A DNA stretch of 64,000 nucleotides, from positions 514,522-578,521 of the forward strand of contig NZ_JABEKX010000001.1 in the NCBI RefSeq assembly GCF_013407595.1. The letters are read 5' to 3'. Position 1 is the stretch's first letter. Each line of letters opens with the position of its first letter. The notes under the pieces were generated by a model. That model was given only the letters and a program-made list of their open reading frames with translations. It searched no databases and was not told where the DNA came from. A program made the position numbers and the translations under genes. This DNA is from Lacticaseibacillus absianus. GTDB taxonomy: Bacteria; Bacillota; Bacilli; Lactobacillales; Lactobacillaceae. Below, one piece after another: positions 17,929-26,319 of this stretch.

Positions 17929-19149
17929 ATGACTTATTGGCAGAAAAATAGACCCCATTACCGCACGGCGATCGCGGCGGTGATCAGCGGGGTCGCAGCG
18001 TTGACTGTCGCGGGCGCACAGGGGTTGAGCGGGCAGCCGGTCTCTGCGGCGTCGGTCGAGATCACGGCGGCCGCGCCGCGGGATGAAGTCACGGATGACC
18101 TACTGGCACGTGTTGAGGCCAATCGTGAGGCGTTCGGGGCTTATCTGGCGCTTCAAAACCCGGTGACCGGGCAGACGTTCGCGGCGGATCATGACGCAAC
18201 CGTTCAAGCGATCAACGACGGGATGATCACGTCGCGGCTTGAGCTGTATGAATACTGGCTACCGATGGCGGAGGGCCTCAAGCAAGTCATGCAGGCGCAG
18301 TACAAGGCGCAGATCAGTGCAGTCGGTGACGTGGTCAATTCGGCCAGTGGTCAAACGTTCGACCAGGATATCGACCAATTATTCGCGGCCCCAGCGACCG
18401 CCACTGCGGACGGGGTCAACTTCAACGTCGACTTTGCAGCGGTCGAGCAACTGGTCGCCCGCGCGCTGGCGCTCGAACCGCTGATCACCGACTTGCTCAA
18501 CCGGGTCGACAACAATCGCGCGCTGGTCAAGGACTACCTGTCACTTCAGAACCCGAAGACCGGCCGGACTTTTGATGAAGAGTTTGATCGAACGGTCCAG
18601 GCCATCAAGGCCGGCGAGATCACGTCACGACTCGCCCTGTATGAATCTTGGCGACCGGTCGCCGAAGGGCTCAAGCAGGTGATGGCGGCGCACGTGAAGG
18701 CGCAGATCGCTGCGGTCGGGCACGTGGTCAATCCGGTCAGCGGGCAGACCTTCGACCAAGACGTTGAGCGGCTTTTTGGGCGGCCCGTGATCGTCAATGA
18801 GGACGGCGTCGACTTTAACCTCGATTTTGATGCCTTGGCCCGGCTGATCGCACAGGCCGAAGCGATGATCAAACAGATCGAGGCGGAGGCTGACAAGGAC
18901 GATAACGGTGGCGAGCCCACGCCAGGGGAAGAACCGGCGAGCGAGACGCCGTCAACGGAGACTTCGACGGCGGCCAAGGATGTGCCGACGTCAACGGCGA
19001 CCACACCGGCCCATGGCACGAACAAGCAACTGCCGCAGACGGGCGCACGAGAGGACCGTGCGCTCGCGGGCCTCGGACTCGTGGCGACCAGCATGGCGCT
19101 GGTGGCGCTTGCCGGGACTTCGATCAAGCGACGTGCAGACGTGCAGTGA
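17929..19149 (+). CDS. LPQTG cell-wall-anchored protein with two 131-residue tandem repeats
   Basis: A 406-residue sortase substrate starting at ATG 17929 behind AGGAGGAGG (the TTG just upstream is less likely). It has an N-terminal export signal (hydrophobic core about 15-40, cleavage near VSAAS), two repeats with a period of 131 residues (about 58-187 and 189-315), an acidic Pro/Thr/Glu-rich spacer, and LPQTG near residue 368 with a hydrophobic helix and KRR tail. Each repeat holds shared blocks such as TVQAI, ITSRL.LYE, AEGLKQVM and SGQTFDQD and looks largely alpha-helical. I do not recognise the repeat; an adhesin or structural wall protein is likely. Transcribed alone, it ends at the shared terminator with fba. 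Confidence 0.85.
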   Translation: MTYWQKNRPHYRTAIAAVISGVAALTVAGAQGLSGQPVSAASVEITAAAPRDEVTDDLLARVEANREAFGAYLALQNPVTGQTFAADHDATVQAINDGMITSRLELYEYWLPMAEGLKQVMQAQYKAQISAVGDVVNSASGQTFDQDIDQLFAAPATATADGVNFNVDFAAVEQLVARALALEPLITDLLNRVDNNRALVKDYLSLQNPKTGRTFDEEFDRTVQAIKAGEITSRLALYESWRPVAEGLKQVMAAHVKAQIAAVGHVVNPVSGQTFDQDVERLFGRPVIVNEDGVDFNLDFDALARLIAQAEAMIKQIEAEADKDDNGGEPTPGEEPASETPSTETSTAAKDVPTSTATTPAHGTNKQLPQTGAREDRALAGLGLVATSMALVALAGTSIKRRADVQ

Positions 19150-19169
19150 TCGCGCCGCGTGGGACAAAC

Positions 19170-19196
19170 AAAAAACCGCCAAATCGGCGGTTTTTT
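19170..19196. terminator. Bidirectional terminator between LPQTG gene and fba
   Basis: AAAAAACCGCC pairs perfectly with GGCGGTTTTTT around a 5-base loop, giving T runs on both strands. It serves the plus-strand surface gene and the minus-strand fba gene. Confidence 0.9.
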
Positions 19197-19214
19197 TGTT
19201 TGTCCTAGGTCAGC

Positions 19215-20096
19215 TTAGATCTCAGCTGGGACGAGCTTAACTTGCTTGGTCCCCATCCAGCCACAGATCTCCTTGAAGGTATCCGTGATCGCCTGGGTGC
19301 CAGGTGCCAGCAACTTACGAGGGTCGTAACCCTTGCCTTGCTGGTCCTTGCCGGCGAGGATGTATTCGCGCGTTGCCTTAGCAAAGGCAAGCTGGCATTC
19401 GGTGTTGATGTTCAGCTTGGCAACACCCATGGAGATCGCCTTTTGAACTTGGTCGACCGGGATGCCGGAACCACCGTGGAGGACCAGCGGCTGCTTAACG
19501 GCTTCGCCGATCTCCTGAAGGCGGTCGAAGTGCAGACCCTTCCAGTTAGCTGGGTATGGGCCGTGGATGTTACCGAAGCCAGCGGCCAAGTAGTCAACAC
19601 CCAGGTCAGCAAAGGTGGTTGCTTCTTCAACGGAAGCCAGTTCACCTTCGCCGACAACGCCGTCTTCTTCACCACCGATGGAGCCAACTTCGGCTTCGAC
19701 GGAGATGCCCTTCGCGTGGGCCAGGGCGATGATCTCCTTGGTCTTTTCGAGGTTCTCTTCGAAAGGCAGGTCGTGGCCGTCGAACATCACGGAGTTGTAG
19801 CCGGCAGCGATCGCAGCCTTGGCTGCTTCGTAGTTACCGTGGTCCAGGTGGATCACGACCGGAACGGTGATGTCCATTGCCTTAACGGTAGCTTCGATCA
19901 ACTTTTGGCAAAGTTCGTAGCCACCCATGTACTTAGCAGCGCCCATGGACGTCTGGATGATGACCGGAACATTGAGTTCTTGTGCACCGGCCAGGATCGC
20001 GCGGGTCCATTCCAGGTTGTTGGTGTTGAAGGCACCAATGGCGTAGTGACCTTCACGAGCTGCCTTGACAAGTTCAGTGCCGTTAACTAATGGCAT
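19215..20096 (-). CDS. fba: Class II fructose-bisphosphate aldolase
   Basis: A 293-residue zinc-dependent aldolase of glycolysis, cleaving fructose 1,6-bisphosphate to dihydroxyacetone phosphate and glyceraldehyde 3-phosphate. Zinc and catalytic motifs are present: HLDHG, EAEVGSIGG, GFGNIHG and LHGGSGIP. Length and sequence fit the FbaA enzymes of lactic acid bacteria rather than tagatose aldolases. It is a single-gene unit with AGGAGGA before ATG 20096, an extended -10 promoter upstream and a shared terminator downstream. Codon choice looks strongly biased, as expected of a highly expressed housekeeping gene. Confidence 0.96.
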   Translation of the reverse strand: MPLVNGTELVKAAREGHYAIGAFNTNNLEWTRAILAGAQELNVPVIIQTSMGAAKYMGGYELCQKLIEATVKAMDITVPVVIHLDHGNYEAAKAAIAAGYNSVMFDGHDLPFEENLEKTKEIIALAHAKGISVEAEVGSIGGEEDGVVGEGELASVEEATTFADLGVDYLAAGFGNIHGPYPANWKGLHFDRLQEIGEAVKQPLVLHGGSGIPVDQVQKAISMGVAKLNINTECQLAFAKATREYILAGKDQQGKGYDPRKLLAPGTQAITDTFKEICGWMGTKQVKLVPAEI

Positions 20097-20143
20097 AAGT
20101 GTTTTTCCTCCTAAAAGATGAAAACAAAATTTTTTACTTCCCT

Positions 20144-20152
20144 ATTCTAGCA
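20144..20152 (-). promoter_or_regulatory. Extended -10 promoter of fba
   Basis: On the minus strand TGCTAGAAT is an extended -10 element (TGN plus TAGAAT) about 48 bases upstream of ATG. The -35 region is poor, as expected of extended -10 promoters. The remaining intergenic stretch to 20322 holds a small GGTGCCA/TGGCACC hairpin (20213-20231) of unknown role. Confidence 0.5.
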
Positions 20153-20322
20153 TAGATTTTCAAAATTTGCGCGTTCAAATTCTCTGGGCTTTCATTCGGT
20201 CGCACCGGCGCTGGTGCCACACGGTTGGCACCGCTTCCGGTGGGATTTGCAAACCAGATGATAATAATTGTATTGGGCGCATGCACCGTGTCAGACTAAA
20301 CTGAAGGGCCTGTGATTTTAGA

Positions 20323-20360
20323 TTGACAAATGTAGACAATAAGCATAATCTACATTTGTA
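20323..20360 (+). promoter_or_regulatory. CopY-type copper-responsive promoter with two cop boxes
   Basis: TTGACA (20323-20328) is the -35. The -10 is TAATCT (20346-20351, 17-bp spacer) or CATAAT. Two sites match the cop-box consensus KACANNTGTA: GACAAATGTA (20325-20334, on the -35) and TACATTTGTA (20351-20360, at the -10). The pair forms an inverted repeat ideal for a CopY dimer. No copY gene lies nearby, so the repressor must act in trans. Confidence 0.82.
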
Positions 20361-20388
20361 AACAAAAGAGATTGAGAGGGATCAAATC

Positions 20389-22533
20389 ATGTCAAGCGAA
20401 CACGGCGCAACGTCATCTGAGACGCATGACCAGATGGCGCACGGCGAGCACGAGGCGATGGATCACGCGCACATGGAACACGGCGACCATGAGGCGATGG
20501 ATCACGCGCATATGGCGCATAGCGATCATGAGGCGATGGATCACGCGCACATGGCGCATGGCGCCATGTCTGGCCACGCGATGCACCACGGGAACTTCAA
20601 GCGGAAGTTTTGGGTCTCGCTGGTCGCAGCGATCCCAGTCTTTGTACTGTCACCGTTCATGGGGCTGTCACTGCCGTTCCAATTCACGTTCCCGGGGTCG
20701 GACTGGCTCGTCCTTGTGCTTGCAACGTTTCTGTTCGGGTATGGCGGACAGCCATTCCTGAGCGGGGCACGCGACGAGTTGAAGGCCAAGGTGCCTGCAA
20801 TGATGACGCTGATCGCGATGGGCATCTCCGTCGCATATGCGTACAGTCTGTATGCGTTCGTCATGAATCACTTTGTCGCCCCACACGCGCATGTGATGGA
20901 CTTCTTCTGGGAGCTCGCCAGTCTGATCGTGATCATGCTGCTGGGTCACTGGATCGAGATGAACGCAGTGATGAACGCGGGCAATGTCCTTGAAAAAATG
21001 GCGGCGTTGCTGCCGGGCGAGGCGCATGTCCAGCAGGCGGATGGCTCGGTCCAAGACGTGCCGTTGGCCGAATTGGCCGCAGGAGCGACCGTGGTGATCC
21101 GTGCTGGGGAGAAAGTGCCGGCAGACGGTCGAGTCCTCAGTGGGACGAGTGCTGTCAATGAAGCGCTGGTCACCGGTGAGGCCAAGGCGGTCACTAAGAC
21201 GACCGACGCCACGGTGATCGGCGGGTCCGTCAACGGCGATGGCACACTGGTCGTACGGGTCACAGGCACCGGGGAATCCGGCTACCTGGCCCAAGTCGCC
21301 AAACTGGTCGCCAGCGCGCAGCAGGAGAAGTCCAAGGCGGAAGGGCTGGCGGACCGGGTCTCACGGGCCCTGTTTTACGCCGCGCTGGCTGTTGGCCTGG
21401 TCGCCTTCGTCGTGTGGTGGCTGATCGCCGATACCGCCACGGCGTTGCAGCGGCTGGTCACCGTCCTCGTGATCGCCTGTCCGCACGCGCTGGGGTTGGC
21501 GATCCCGCTCGTTGTCGCTCGGAGCACGAGCCTGGCGGCGAGCCACGGGCTGCTAGTCCGTGACCGGCAGGCGCTTGAGGCGGCCGGCACGATCGACACG
21601 GTGTTGATGGACAAAACGGGCACGCTGACGCAAGGGGTCTTTGCCGTCAATGCAATCCAGCACACGGCAGCGGCGGATGAGGATACGGTCTTGGCCCTGG
21701 CCGCCGCCCTTGAGGCGGGGTCGAGCCACCCGCTAGCGGCGGGGATCCGGTCGGCGGCGGAAGCGGCCAAGCTGACGGTCCCGACCGCATCGGCGATCCA
21801 GACCCTTCAAGGCGTCGGCGTTCGCGGGGACATTGATGGGACCACAGTCGCCCTTGTGACCGCGCGTTACCTTGATGAGCATGACGTCGCCTACGACCAG
21901 ACGGGCTACCAACAGCTCGCGGCGGCGGGGAACTCGGTCAGCTTTTTGCTGCGCGACCAGCAGGTGCTCGGGGCGATCGCCCAAGGGGATGCGATCCGGC
22001 CAGAAGCGCCTGCGCTGATCCAGGCATTGCGGGCGCTGGGGATCACCCCAGTCATGTTGACCGGAGATAACACCCCTGCGGCGCAGGCGATCGCGCATCA
22101 GCTCGGCGATATCGAAGTTCGCGCTGAACTGCGACCGGAAGACAAGGCGGCGATCGTGGCCGAAACACAGGCTGCGGGCCACCACGCGATGATGGTCGGT
22201 GATGGGATCAACGATGCACCCGCGCTCGCCCGAGCCACGATCGGCATGGCGATCGGCGCGGGGACCGACGTGGCGATCGACGCTGCCGATGTCGTGCTGG
22301 TCAAGAGCGATCCACAAGACATCTTGGCGTTCCTGCGCCTCGGTCGCGCGACGACGCGCAAGATGGTCCAGAACCTCTGGTGGGGGGCAGGGTACAACCT
22401 GCTCGCCTTACCGCTCGCGGCCGGCGTGCTCGCCGGCATCGGTGTGATCTTGAGTCCGGCGGTCGGTGCGGTCCTGATGTCGGCTTCGACGGTGATCGTG
22501 GCGATCAACGCGATGGGCTTGAAACTGAAGTGA
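20389..22533 (+). CDS. copB: CopB-type copper/silver-translocating P-type ATPase
   Basis: A 714-residue P1B-ATPase that exports copper. Residues 1-68 form a His/Met/Asp-rich metal-binding tail with three exact-length 13-residue repeats (consensus HEAMDHAHMAHGD). Six to eight transmembrane helices follow. The ion-pathway motif is CPH (Cys364-Pro-His), typical of CopB rather than CopA (CPC). The phosphorylated Asp is in DKTGT (Asp408), and MVGDGINDAP is near residue 603. There is no CxxC heavy-metal domain. Two cop boxes in the promoter support copper control. The gene is monocistronic and followed by hairpins and a terminator. Confidence 0.93.
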   Translation: MSSEHGATSSETHDQMAHGEHEAMDHAHMEHGDHEAMDHAHMAHSDHEAMDHAHMAHGAMSGHAMHHGNFKRKFWVSLVAAIPVFVLSPFMGLSLPFQFTFPGSDWLVLVLATFLFGYGGQPFLSGARDELKAKVPAMMTLIAMGISVAYAYSLYAFVMNHFVAPHAHVMDFFWELASLIVIMLLGHWIEMNAVMNAGNVLEKMAALLPGEAHVQQADGSVQDVPLAELAAGATVVIRAGEKVPADGRVLSGTSAVNEALVTGEAKAVTKTTDATVIGGSVNGDGTLVVRVTGTGESGYLAQVAKLVASAQQEKSKAEGLADRVSRALFYAALAVGLVAFVVWWLIADTATALQRLVTVLVIACPHALGLAIPLVVARSTSLAASHGLLVRDRQALEAAGTIDTVLMDKTGTLTQGVFAVNAIQHTAAADEDTVLALAAALEAGSSHPLAAGIRSAAEAAKLTVPTASAIQTLQGVGVRGDIDGTTVALVTARYLDEHDVAYDQTGYQQLAAAGNSVSFLLRDQQVLGAIAQGDAIRPEAPALIQALRALGITPVMLTGDNTPAAQAIAHQLGDIEVRAELRPEDKAAIVAETQAAGHHAMMVGDGINDAPALARATIGMAIGAGTDVAIDAADVVLVKSDPQDILAFLRLGRATTRKMVQNLWWGAGYNLLALPLAAGVLAGIGVILSPAVGAVLMSASTVIVAINAMGLKLK
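20449..20565 (+). repeat. Three tandem 39-bp repeats in copB
   Basis: Units at 20449-20487, 20488-20526 and 20527-20565 share the core GAGGCGATGGATCACGCGCA. Each encodes 13 residues of the metal-binding tail, so copy-number change keeps the frame and would alter metal-binding capacity. Confidence 0.9.
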
Positions 22534-22663
22534 GGCGCCCCGAGACCAAAGGCGGTCCTGGGGCTGGCTGTCCGGCGACCGGTCTCCGGCAGTCGGGCAG
22601 CCTGACGGACGCAAGCTCAGTGCCGGTCGTTTGAACCGGCAGCCTGCTGGCCCGTGACAAGCA
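22534..22663 (+). other. Structured intergenic stretch after copB, no gene
   Basis: No open frame with a ribosome binding site is seen. Hairpins include GCCCCGAGACC with GGTCCTGGGGC (about 22538-22564) and TGCCGGT with ACCGGCA (22621-22641). I could not match it to a riboswitch class. It may simply be copB 3' untranslated RNA. Confidence 0.4.
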
Positions 22664-22696
22664 AGGACGCGTGACTTTTGTCAGGCGTCCTTTTTT
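22664..22696 (+). terminator. Rho-independent terminator after copB
   Basis: AGGACGC-GTGAC-TTTT-GTCA-G-GCGTCCT forms an interrupted 11-bp stem followed by a run of six to seven T residues. Confidence 0.85.
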
Positions 22697-22756
22697 GTCC
22701 AGCCGTGGCCGGTTTTTCTGCTACACTAGAAGCATGATGAAGCGGGAGGTCATGGC

Positions 22757-23332
22757 ATGACAAAGACACTGTATCTGATGCGGCATGGCGAGACGTTGTT
22801 CAACGTCCTCGGTCGGATCCAAGGGTGGTGCGATTCGCCCCTCACACCACGCGGGATCGCGCAGGCGAAGCAAGCGCAAGCGTGGTTCGCGGCTCAAGGC
22901 GTGGCGTTCGACGCCGCCTATTGCTCGACCGCAGAACGCGCCGCCGACACGCTGGAGCTCGTGACCACCAGACCGTACACGCGGCACAAAGGCCTGCGTG
23001 AATGCGGCTTTGGACGCTTCGAAGGGCAGGCGGAGTACCTGAACCCGCAACCGCCTTATGGCGACTTCTTTGTCCCGTATGGTGGCGAGTCGCAAGCGAC
23101 GATCGATGCACGGATCGGGGGGACGGTCGCGGACTTGATGGCGCAGGCTACCGGGGAGACCGTTCTGATGGTCTCCCACGCAGGGGCGATCCACCACTTT
23201 ATCGCACAGTGGACGGACCCAACGACCGCCTTGCCGGATCACCGGCTACCGAACTGTGCGATCGTGCAGTTCGATTACGGTGCCGGTCAGTTCAGGTTCG
23301 TGCGAGTGGTGGCACCGGCTGACGTGGACTGA
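22757..23332 (+). CDS. Histidine phosphatase (phosphoglycerate mutase-like) superfamily protein
   Basis: A 191-residue phosphatase with the catalytic RHGET motif (His10) at the N-terminus and the second catalytic His in VSHAGAIHHF (about residue 140). The short length and lack of mutase-specific loops favour a broad-specificity phosphatase over a true glycolytic mutase. ATG 22757 has GGGAGGT at good spacing. It is followed 34 bases later by the unknown gene at 23367, possibly co-transcribed. The physiological substrate is not indicated by context. Confidence 0.87.
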   Translation: MTKTLYLMRHGETLFNVLGRIQGWCDSPLTPRGIAQAKQAQAWFAAQGVAFDAAYCSTAERAADTLELVTTRPYTRHKGLRECGFGRFEGQAEYLNPQPPYGDFFVPYGGESQATIDARIGGTVADLMAQATGETVLMVSHAGAIHHFIAQWTDPTTALPDHRLPNCAIVQFDYGAGQFRFVRVVAPADVD

Positions 23333-23366
23333 GTGGGCCTAGGCGCACATTGAGGGAGGTGGCGAG

Positions 23367-23918
23367 ATGCCGAACCGTGTTCACCCTGAGGAATTGCGTG
23401 CCTTGCAGGTCCTTCAGACGATCGAGCCGGCCAAGTTTCGCACCGCAGTCAACCGCGATCGACCGGATATTCAGTGCCTGGATGGGACGGTGGGCGTCGA
23501 GGTGACGCGCGCGATCGAACAGGCCGTCTCGGCGTTGCTGGCGACCGACCAACACTCGGCCCACCGGCGCCCACACCCGGCGCGCCTGCACCTGGGCCAC
23601 ACGGTGGGCGGGCCGCGTGATGCGGTGTTCCCGAACGCCCGGTGGACGTCTGGTAACGACATGGTCGCCGCGTACCAGCGTAAGGCGCGCCTGCTACCGG
23701 GATACGCGTCGTTTGCCGAGCAGGACCTCTTCTTATTCATGCTCCCGGAGGCGAGTGATGTGGCCCGACTGCGCGGCTATCTGCGCACGGTCACGCCGGT
23801 GTTCACTGTGATCTATATGTACGATCAGCGCCACTGCTGGCGCTTGGAGACGGCGTCGAACACGATCACCCGCTTCGTGGTCGCCGGTCGGTCGGCAGAC
23901 AGCGGGCGCCACTTGTAG
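23367..23918 (+). CDS. Conserved-looking protein of unknown function, possible PD-(D/E)xK-like motif
   Basis: A 183-residue soluble protein with GGGAGG before ATG 23367. I do not recognise the family. Residues 33-47 (PDIQ...VGVEVT) have the spacing of a PD-(D/E)xK nuclease core (Asp34, then ExT at 45-47), and a helix-rich middle contains FAEQDLFLFMLPEAS. The match is only a motif by eye, and no methylase or mobile element is adjacent. It is Arg/His-rich and cytoplasmic. It may share a transcript with the phosphatase upstream and ends at a strong terminator. Confidence 0.6.
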   Translation: MPNRVHPEELRALQVLQTIEPAKFRTAVNRDRPDIQCLDGTVGVEVTRAIEQAVSALLATDQHSAHRRPHPARLHLGHTVGGPRDAVFPNARWTSGNDMVAAYQRKARLLPGYASFAEQDLFLFMLPEASDVARLRGYLRTVTPVFTVIYMYDQRHCWRLETASNTITRFVVAGRSADSGRHL

Positions 23919-23990
23919 GCGATCTCGCACCAGTATCGACGTTCGCGGCCCGTCGCGTGGCCAGTTCTCAGCCCAGCCTGAAGCATATCG

Positions 23991-24046
23991 GGCCCCAAAG
24001 CCCCGTTCAGCGCACAGTCATTGTGCACTGAACGGGGCTTTTTGGG
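23991..24046. terminator. Strong bidirectional terminator
   Basis: AAAGCCCCGTTCAG (23997-24010) pairs with CTGAACGGGGCTTT (24028-24041). An inner GCACA/TGTGC stem and outer GGCCC/GGGCC pairs extend it. T-rich flanks exist on both strands, between convergent genes. Confidence 0.9.
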
Positions 24047-24122
24047 CCGCACCTTGGGTATGGTCACGAATCCTTGAGTTTGGCTATTGGTCGCTGGTCG
24101 GGGGCTCGCTAGAATGGAAGCG

Positions 24123-24743
24123 TCACTTGGCCTCGTGGCCGAGGTGGCGCTGGAGCAAGGCGAGCACTTGGGTGTAGACCACGATGAAGACCAAGCCCAA
24201 GGCAAAGGAGCGCAGGCCAAACGTCCACGCGCCAAGGCCCAGCACGGCAAGATTGATCACCCGCAAGCCCAACGCGACCGAAAATTGCGGCCAGCGCTGA
24301 TGAATGACCAAGGCGAAGACGTCGAGCCCAGCGGTGGACGCGTGGTGATCGAGGCACAGGAAGTAGCCGGCCCCGACCACTGCACCAGCTAACGGTAGGC
24401 TGAGCCAGAGCGGCCAGTGGCTCAAGTCGAGTTGCCAGCTCTGCGCAAGGGTGAACCAGCCCATGTAGCTGAAGCTTGAGACCAGTGAATTGACGAAATT
24501 GCGCCGCCCGAGAAAAGCGAGCGACGCCGCCAGGCAGACCAAGGTGATCGCATTGGTCCAAAAGGTGACAGACCACGGCGTCAAGCGCGCCGCGATCATG
24601 CTGGAGGCGGTGACCCCGCCCGAGATGACGTTCAGGCGCACGAGCACCCAAGAGTAGGCGAAGGCGGTGATGCCGTTGCCGATGATAACGCCGATGAGAT
24701 CTTGGGTCGCCTCGCGGGCGCTGAGCGTGCTGGATCGATTCAT
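24123..24743 (-). CDS. YitT-family membrane protein
   Basis: A 206-residue membrane protein with five to six helices. It belongs to the YitT/YczE group, recognised from IIGNGITAFAYSWVLVRLNVISGG near the N-terminus and the later YFLCLDHHASTAGLDVFALVIHQ loop. I chose ATG 24743, which has a GAGGCGA site upstream; earlier in-frame codons add an unlikely basic extension. The function of the family is not established. The gene is monocistronic, divergent from the sulfatase operon and convergent on the terminator at 23991-24046. Confidence 0.78.
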   Translation of the reverse strand: MNRSSTLSAREATQDLIGVIIGNGITAFAYSWVLVRLNVISGGVTASSMIAARLTPWSVTFWTNAITLVCLAASLAFLGRRNFVNSLVSSFSYMGWFTLAQSWQLDLSHWPLWLSLPLAGAVVGAGYFLCLDHHASTAGLDVFALVIHQRWPQFSVALGLRVINLAVLGLGAWTFGLRSFALGLVFIVVYTQVLALLQRHLGHEAK

Positions 24744-24843
24744 AAGTGATCGCCTCGTTAGTCGGAATACCCGTATTGTAGCGGAGTCCCACAGGCAGGG
24801 AAATCGCCAAATTAAAGTTTTTATGATTGGTGTATGGTGGTAT

Positions 24844-24894
24844 GCCAACTTTGCCCGGCAAAATGTTGGCGCTTACTTAGACGCCGGATAGACT
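24844..24894 (+). promoter_or_regulatory. Large inverted repeat and possible promoter of the sulfatase operon
   Basis: GCCAAC-TTTGCC-C-GGCAAA-AT-GTTGGC (24844-24870) is a nearly perfect 12-bp-arm dyad. Directly overlapping, TTGGCG (24866-24871) and TAGACT (24889-24894) have a 17-bp spacer. The arrangement suggests an operator upstream of a modest sigma-A promoter. The regulator is unknown; no regulator gene adjoins the operon. Confidence 0.45.
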
Positions 24895-24927
24895 GGGCAC
24901 TAGAGAACCTTAAAGGAGGTCAGCTCA

Positions 24928-26319
24928 ATGAAACACAATGTGATCTTGATGATCGCCGATGACCAGCGCTTCGACACGATCCACGCACTGGGCAACCCGC
25001 AGATCATCACCCCGAACTTTGACCGGCTCGTCGCCCGCGGCACGAGCTTCACGGAAGCCTTCATTCCAGGGGGCTCCAGCGGGGCCGTCTGCATGCCGTC
25101 GCGCGCGATGTTACATACCGGCCGCTATGTCACGAGCTGGGATGACGACGGTGACACGATCCCCGATGATCAGGCGCTTCTTGGTGAGGAGTTGGCACGC
25201 GGCGGGTACGCGACGATCGGTGTCGGCAAGTGGCATAACGGGACGCGCAGCTTTGCCCGCAGTTTCACCGACGGCGGCAACATCTACTTCGGTGGAATGT
25301 GGGACCACTGGAATGTGCCGGTCAACGACTTTGACCCGACCGGCCGCTATGACCACATCCGTCGCTTCACGCAGGACGCGTTTTCGTCCAAGCGGATCAC
25401 CGAATTGCCGGCGGATCGCATCAACCTTGGGACGCACTCGACGGATCTGTTCGCGGACACCATGATCGAAAAGATCCAGGCCTACGCCGACTCAGATCAG
25501 CCGTTCTTCATGTATGGGGCATTCATGGCGCCTCACGATCCGCGTGTGATGCCGGATAAGTACTCGGCGATGTACGATTCGGCGACGATCGATATCCCGG
25601 ATAACTACCTCCCGCAGCATCCCTTCGAATTCGACATGCGCGCGCAGCGAGACGAGTCGCTGGAAGCCTACCCTCGTCCGATCGCGGCTGTTCGCCAGCA
25701 CATCGCGGATTACTACGCGATGATCACGCACATCGATGACCGTGTCGGCGACATCGTGGCCGCGCTTGAGGCCACCGGCCAACTGGACAACACACTGATC
25801 GTCTACGTGGCTGACCACGGGATCTCCCTGGGGCAACACGGATTGATGGGTAAGCAGAACCTGTACGATAACAGCATCCGCATCCCGATGATCCTGGCGG
25901 GGCCAGAGATCCCAGCGGACCAGCGGGTGGCGGGCAAAGCGCTCCTCTTGGACATGATGCCGACGATCCTCGATTACGCCGGCTTGCCCGTACCGGACGG
26001 CGTCTTTGGCCGCAGTCTCCTGCCGCAGATCCAGGGCCAAGCTGGGGGCCGCGATGAGGTCTACTTACAATTCACCGATAAGCTGCGCGGGTTGGTCACG
26101 CCGGACTACAAGCTGATCGAATACCGGACTGTGCAAGGCTCGCACACGCAGCTGTTCGATCGGCACACCGATCCGAATGAGGAGGTCGACCTCTCCCATA
26201 CGGCGGCGGCCCAGCCGATCATCGCGCACTTGCGGCAGCGGCTGCGTGCACTGGCGGCGGCTCAAGGCGACTTGGACTTCTACCAAGGGCAGAAGTTCTG
26301 GGCGCGGGAGGAACGCTGA
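24928..26319 (+). CDS. Type I (formylglycine) sulfatase, copy 1
   Basis: A 463-residue cytoplasmic sulfatase without signal peptide. The formylglycine motif is CMPSR (Cys55-Met-Pro-Ser-Arg59), the metal ligands begin at MIADDQRFD (Asp11, Asp12), and GKWH, APHDPR and ADHGISLGQHGLMGK supply the remaining metal and sulfate-binding positions. All key residues are present. The C-x-P-S-R form can be modified by the anSME encoded three genes downstream. The substrate is unknown; lack of a secretion signal means it must desulfate an imported sugar or small ester. AAAGGAGG precedes ATG 24928. The stop overlaps the next start (TGATG). Confidence 0.9.
   Translation: MKHNVILMIADDQRFDTIHALGNPQIITPNFDRLVARGTSFTEAFIPGGSSGAVCMPSRAMLHTGRYVTSWDDDGDTIPDDQALLGEELARGGYATIGVGKWHNGTRSFARSFTDGGNIYFGGMWDHWNVPVNDFDPTGRYDHIRRFTQDAFSSKRITELPADRINLGTHSTDLFADTMIEKIQAYADSDQPFFMYGAFMAPHDPRVMPDKYSAMYDSATIDIPDNYLPQHPFEFDMRAQRDESLEAYPRPIAAVRQHIADYYAMITHIDDRVGDIVAALEATGQLDNTLIVYVADHGISLGQHGLMGKQNLYDNSIRIPMILAGPEIPADQRVAGKALLLDMMPTILDYAGLPVPDGVFGRSLLPQIQGQAGGRDEVYLQFTDKLRGLVTPDYKLIEYRTVQGSHTQLFDRHTDPNEEVDLSHTAAAQPIIAHLRQRLRALAAAQGDLDFYQGQKFWAREER

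Noticed and set aside
22534-22663. A riboswitch between copB and the histidine phosphatase
   Set aside because: Hairpins are present, but the sequence does not match a class I can recognise, and no aptamer core could be defended.
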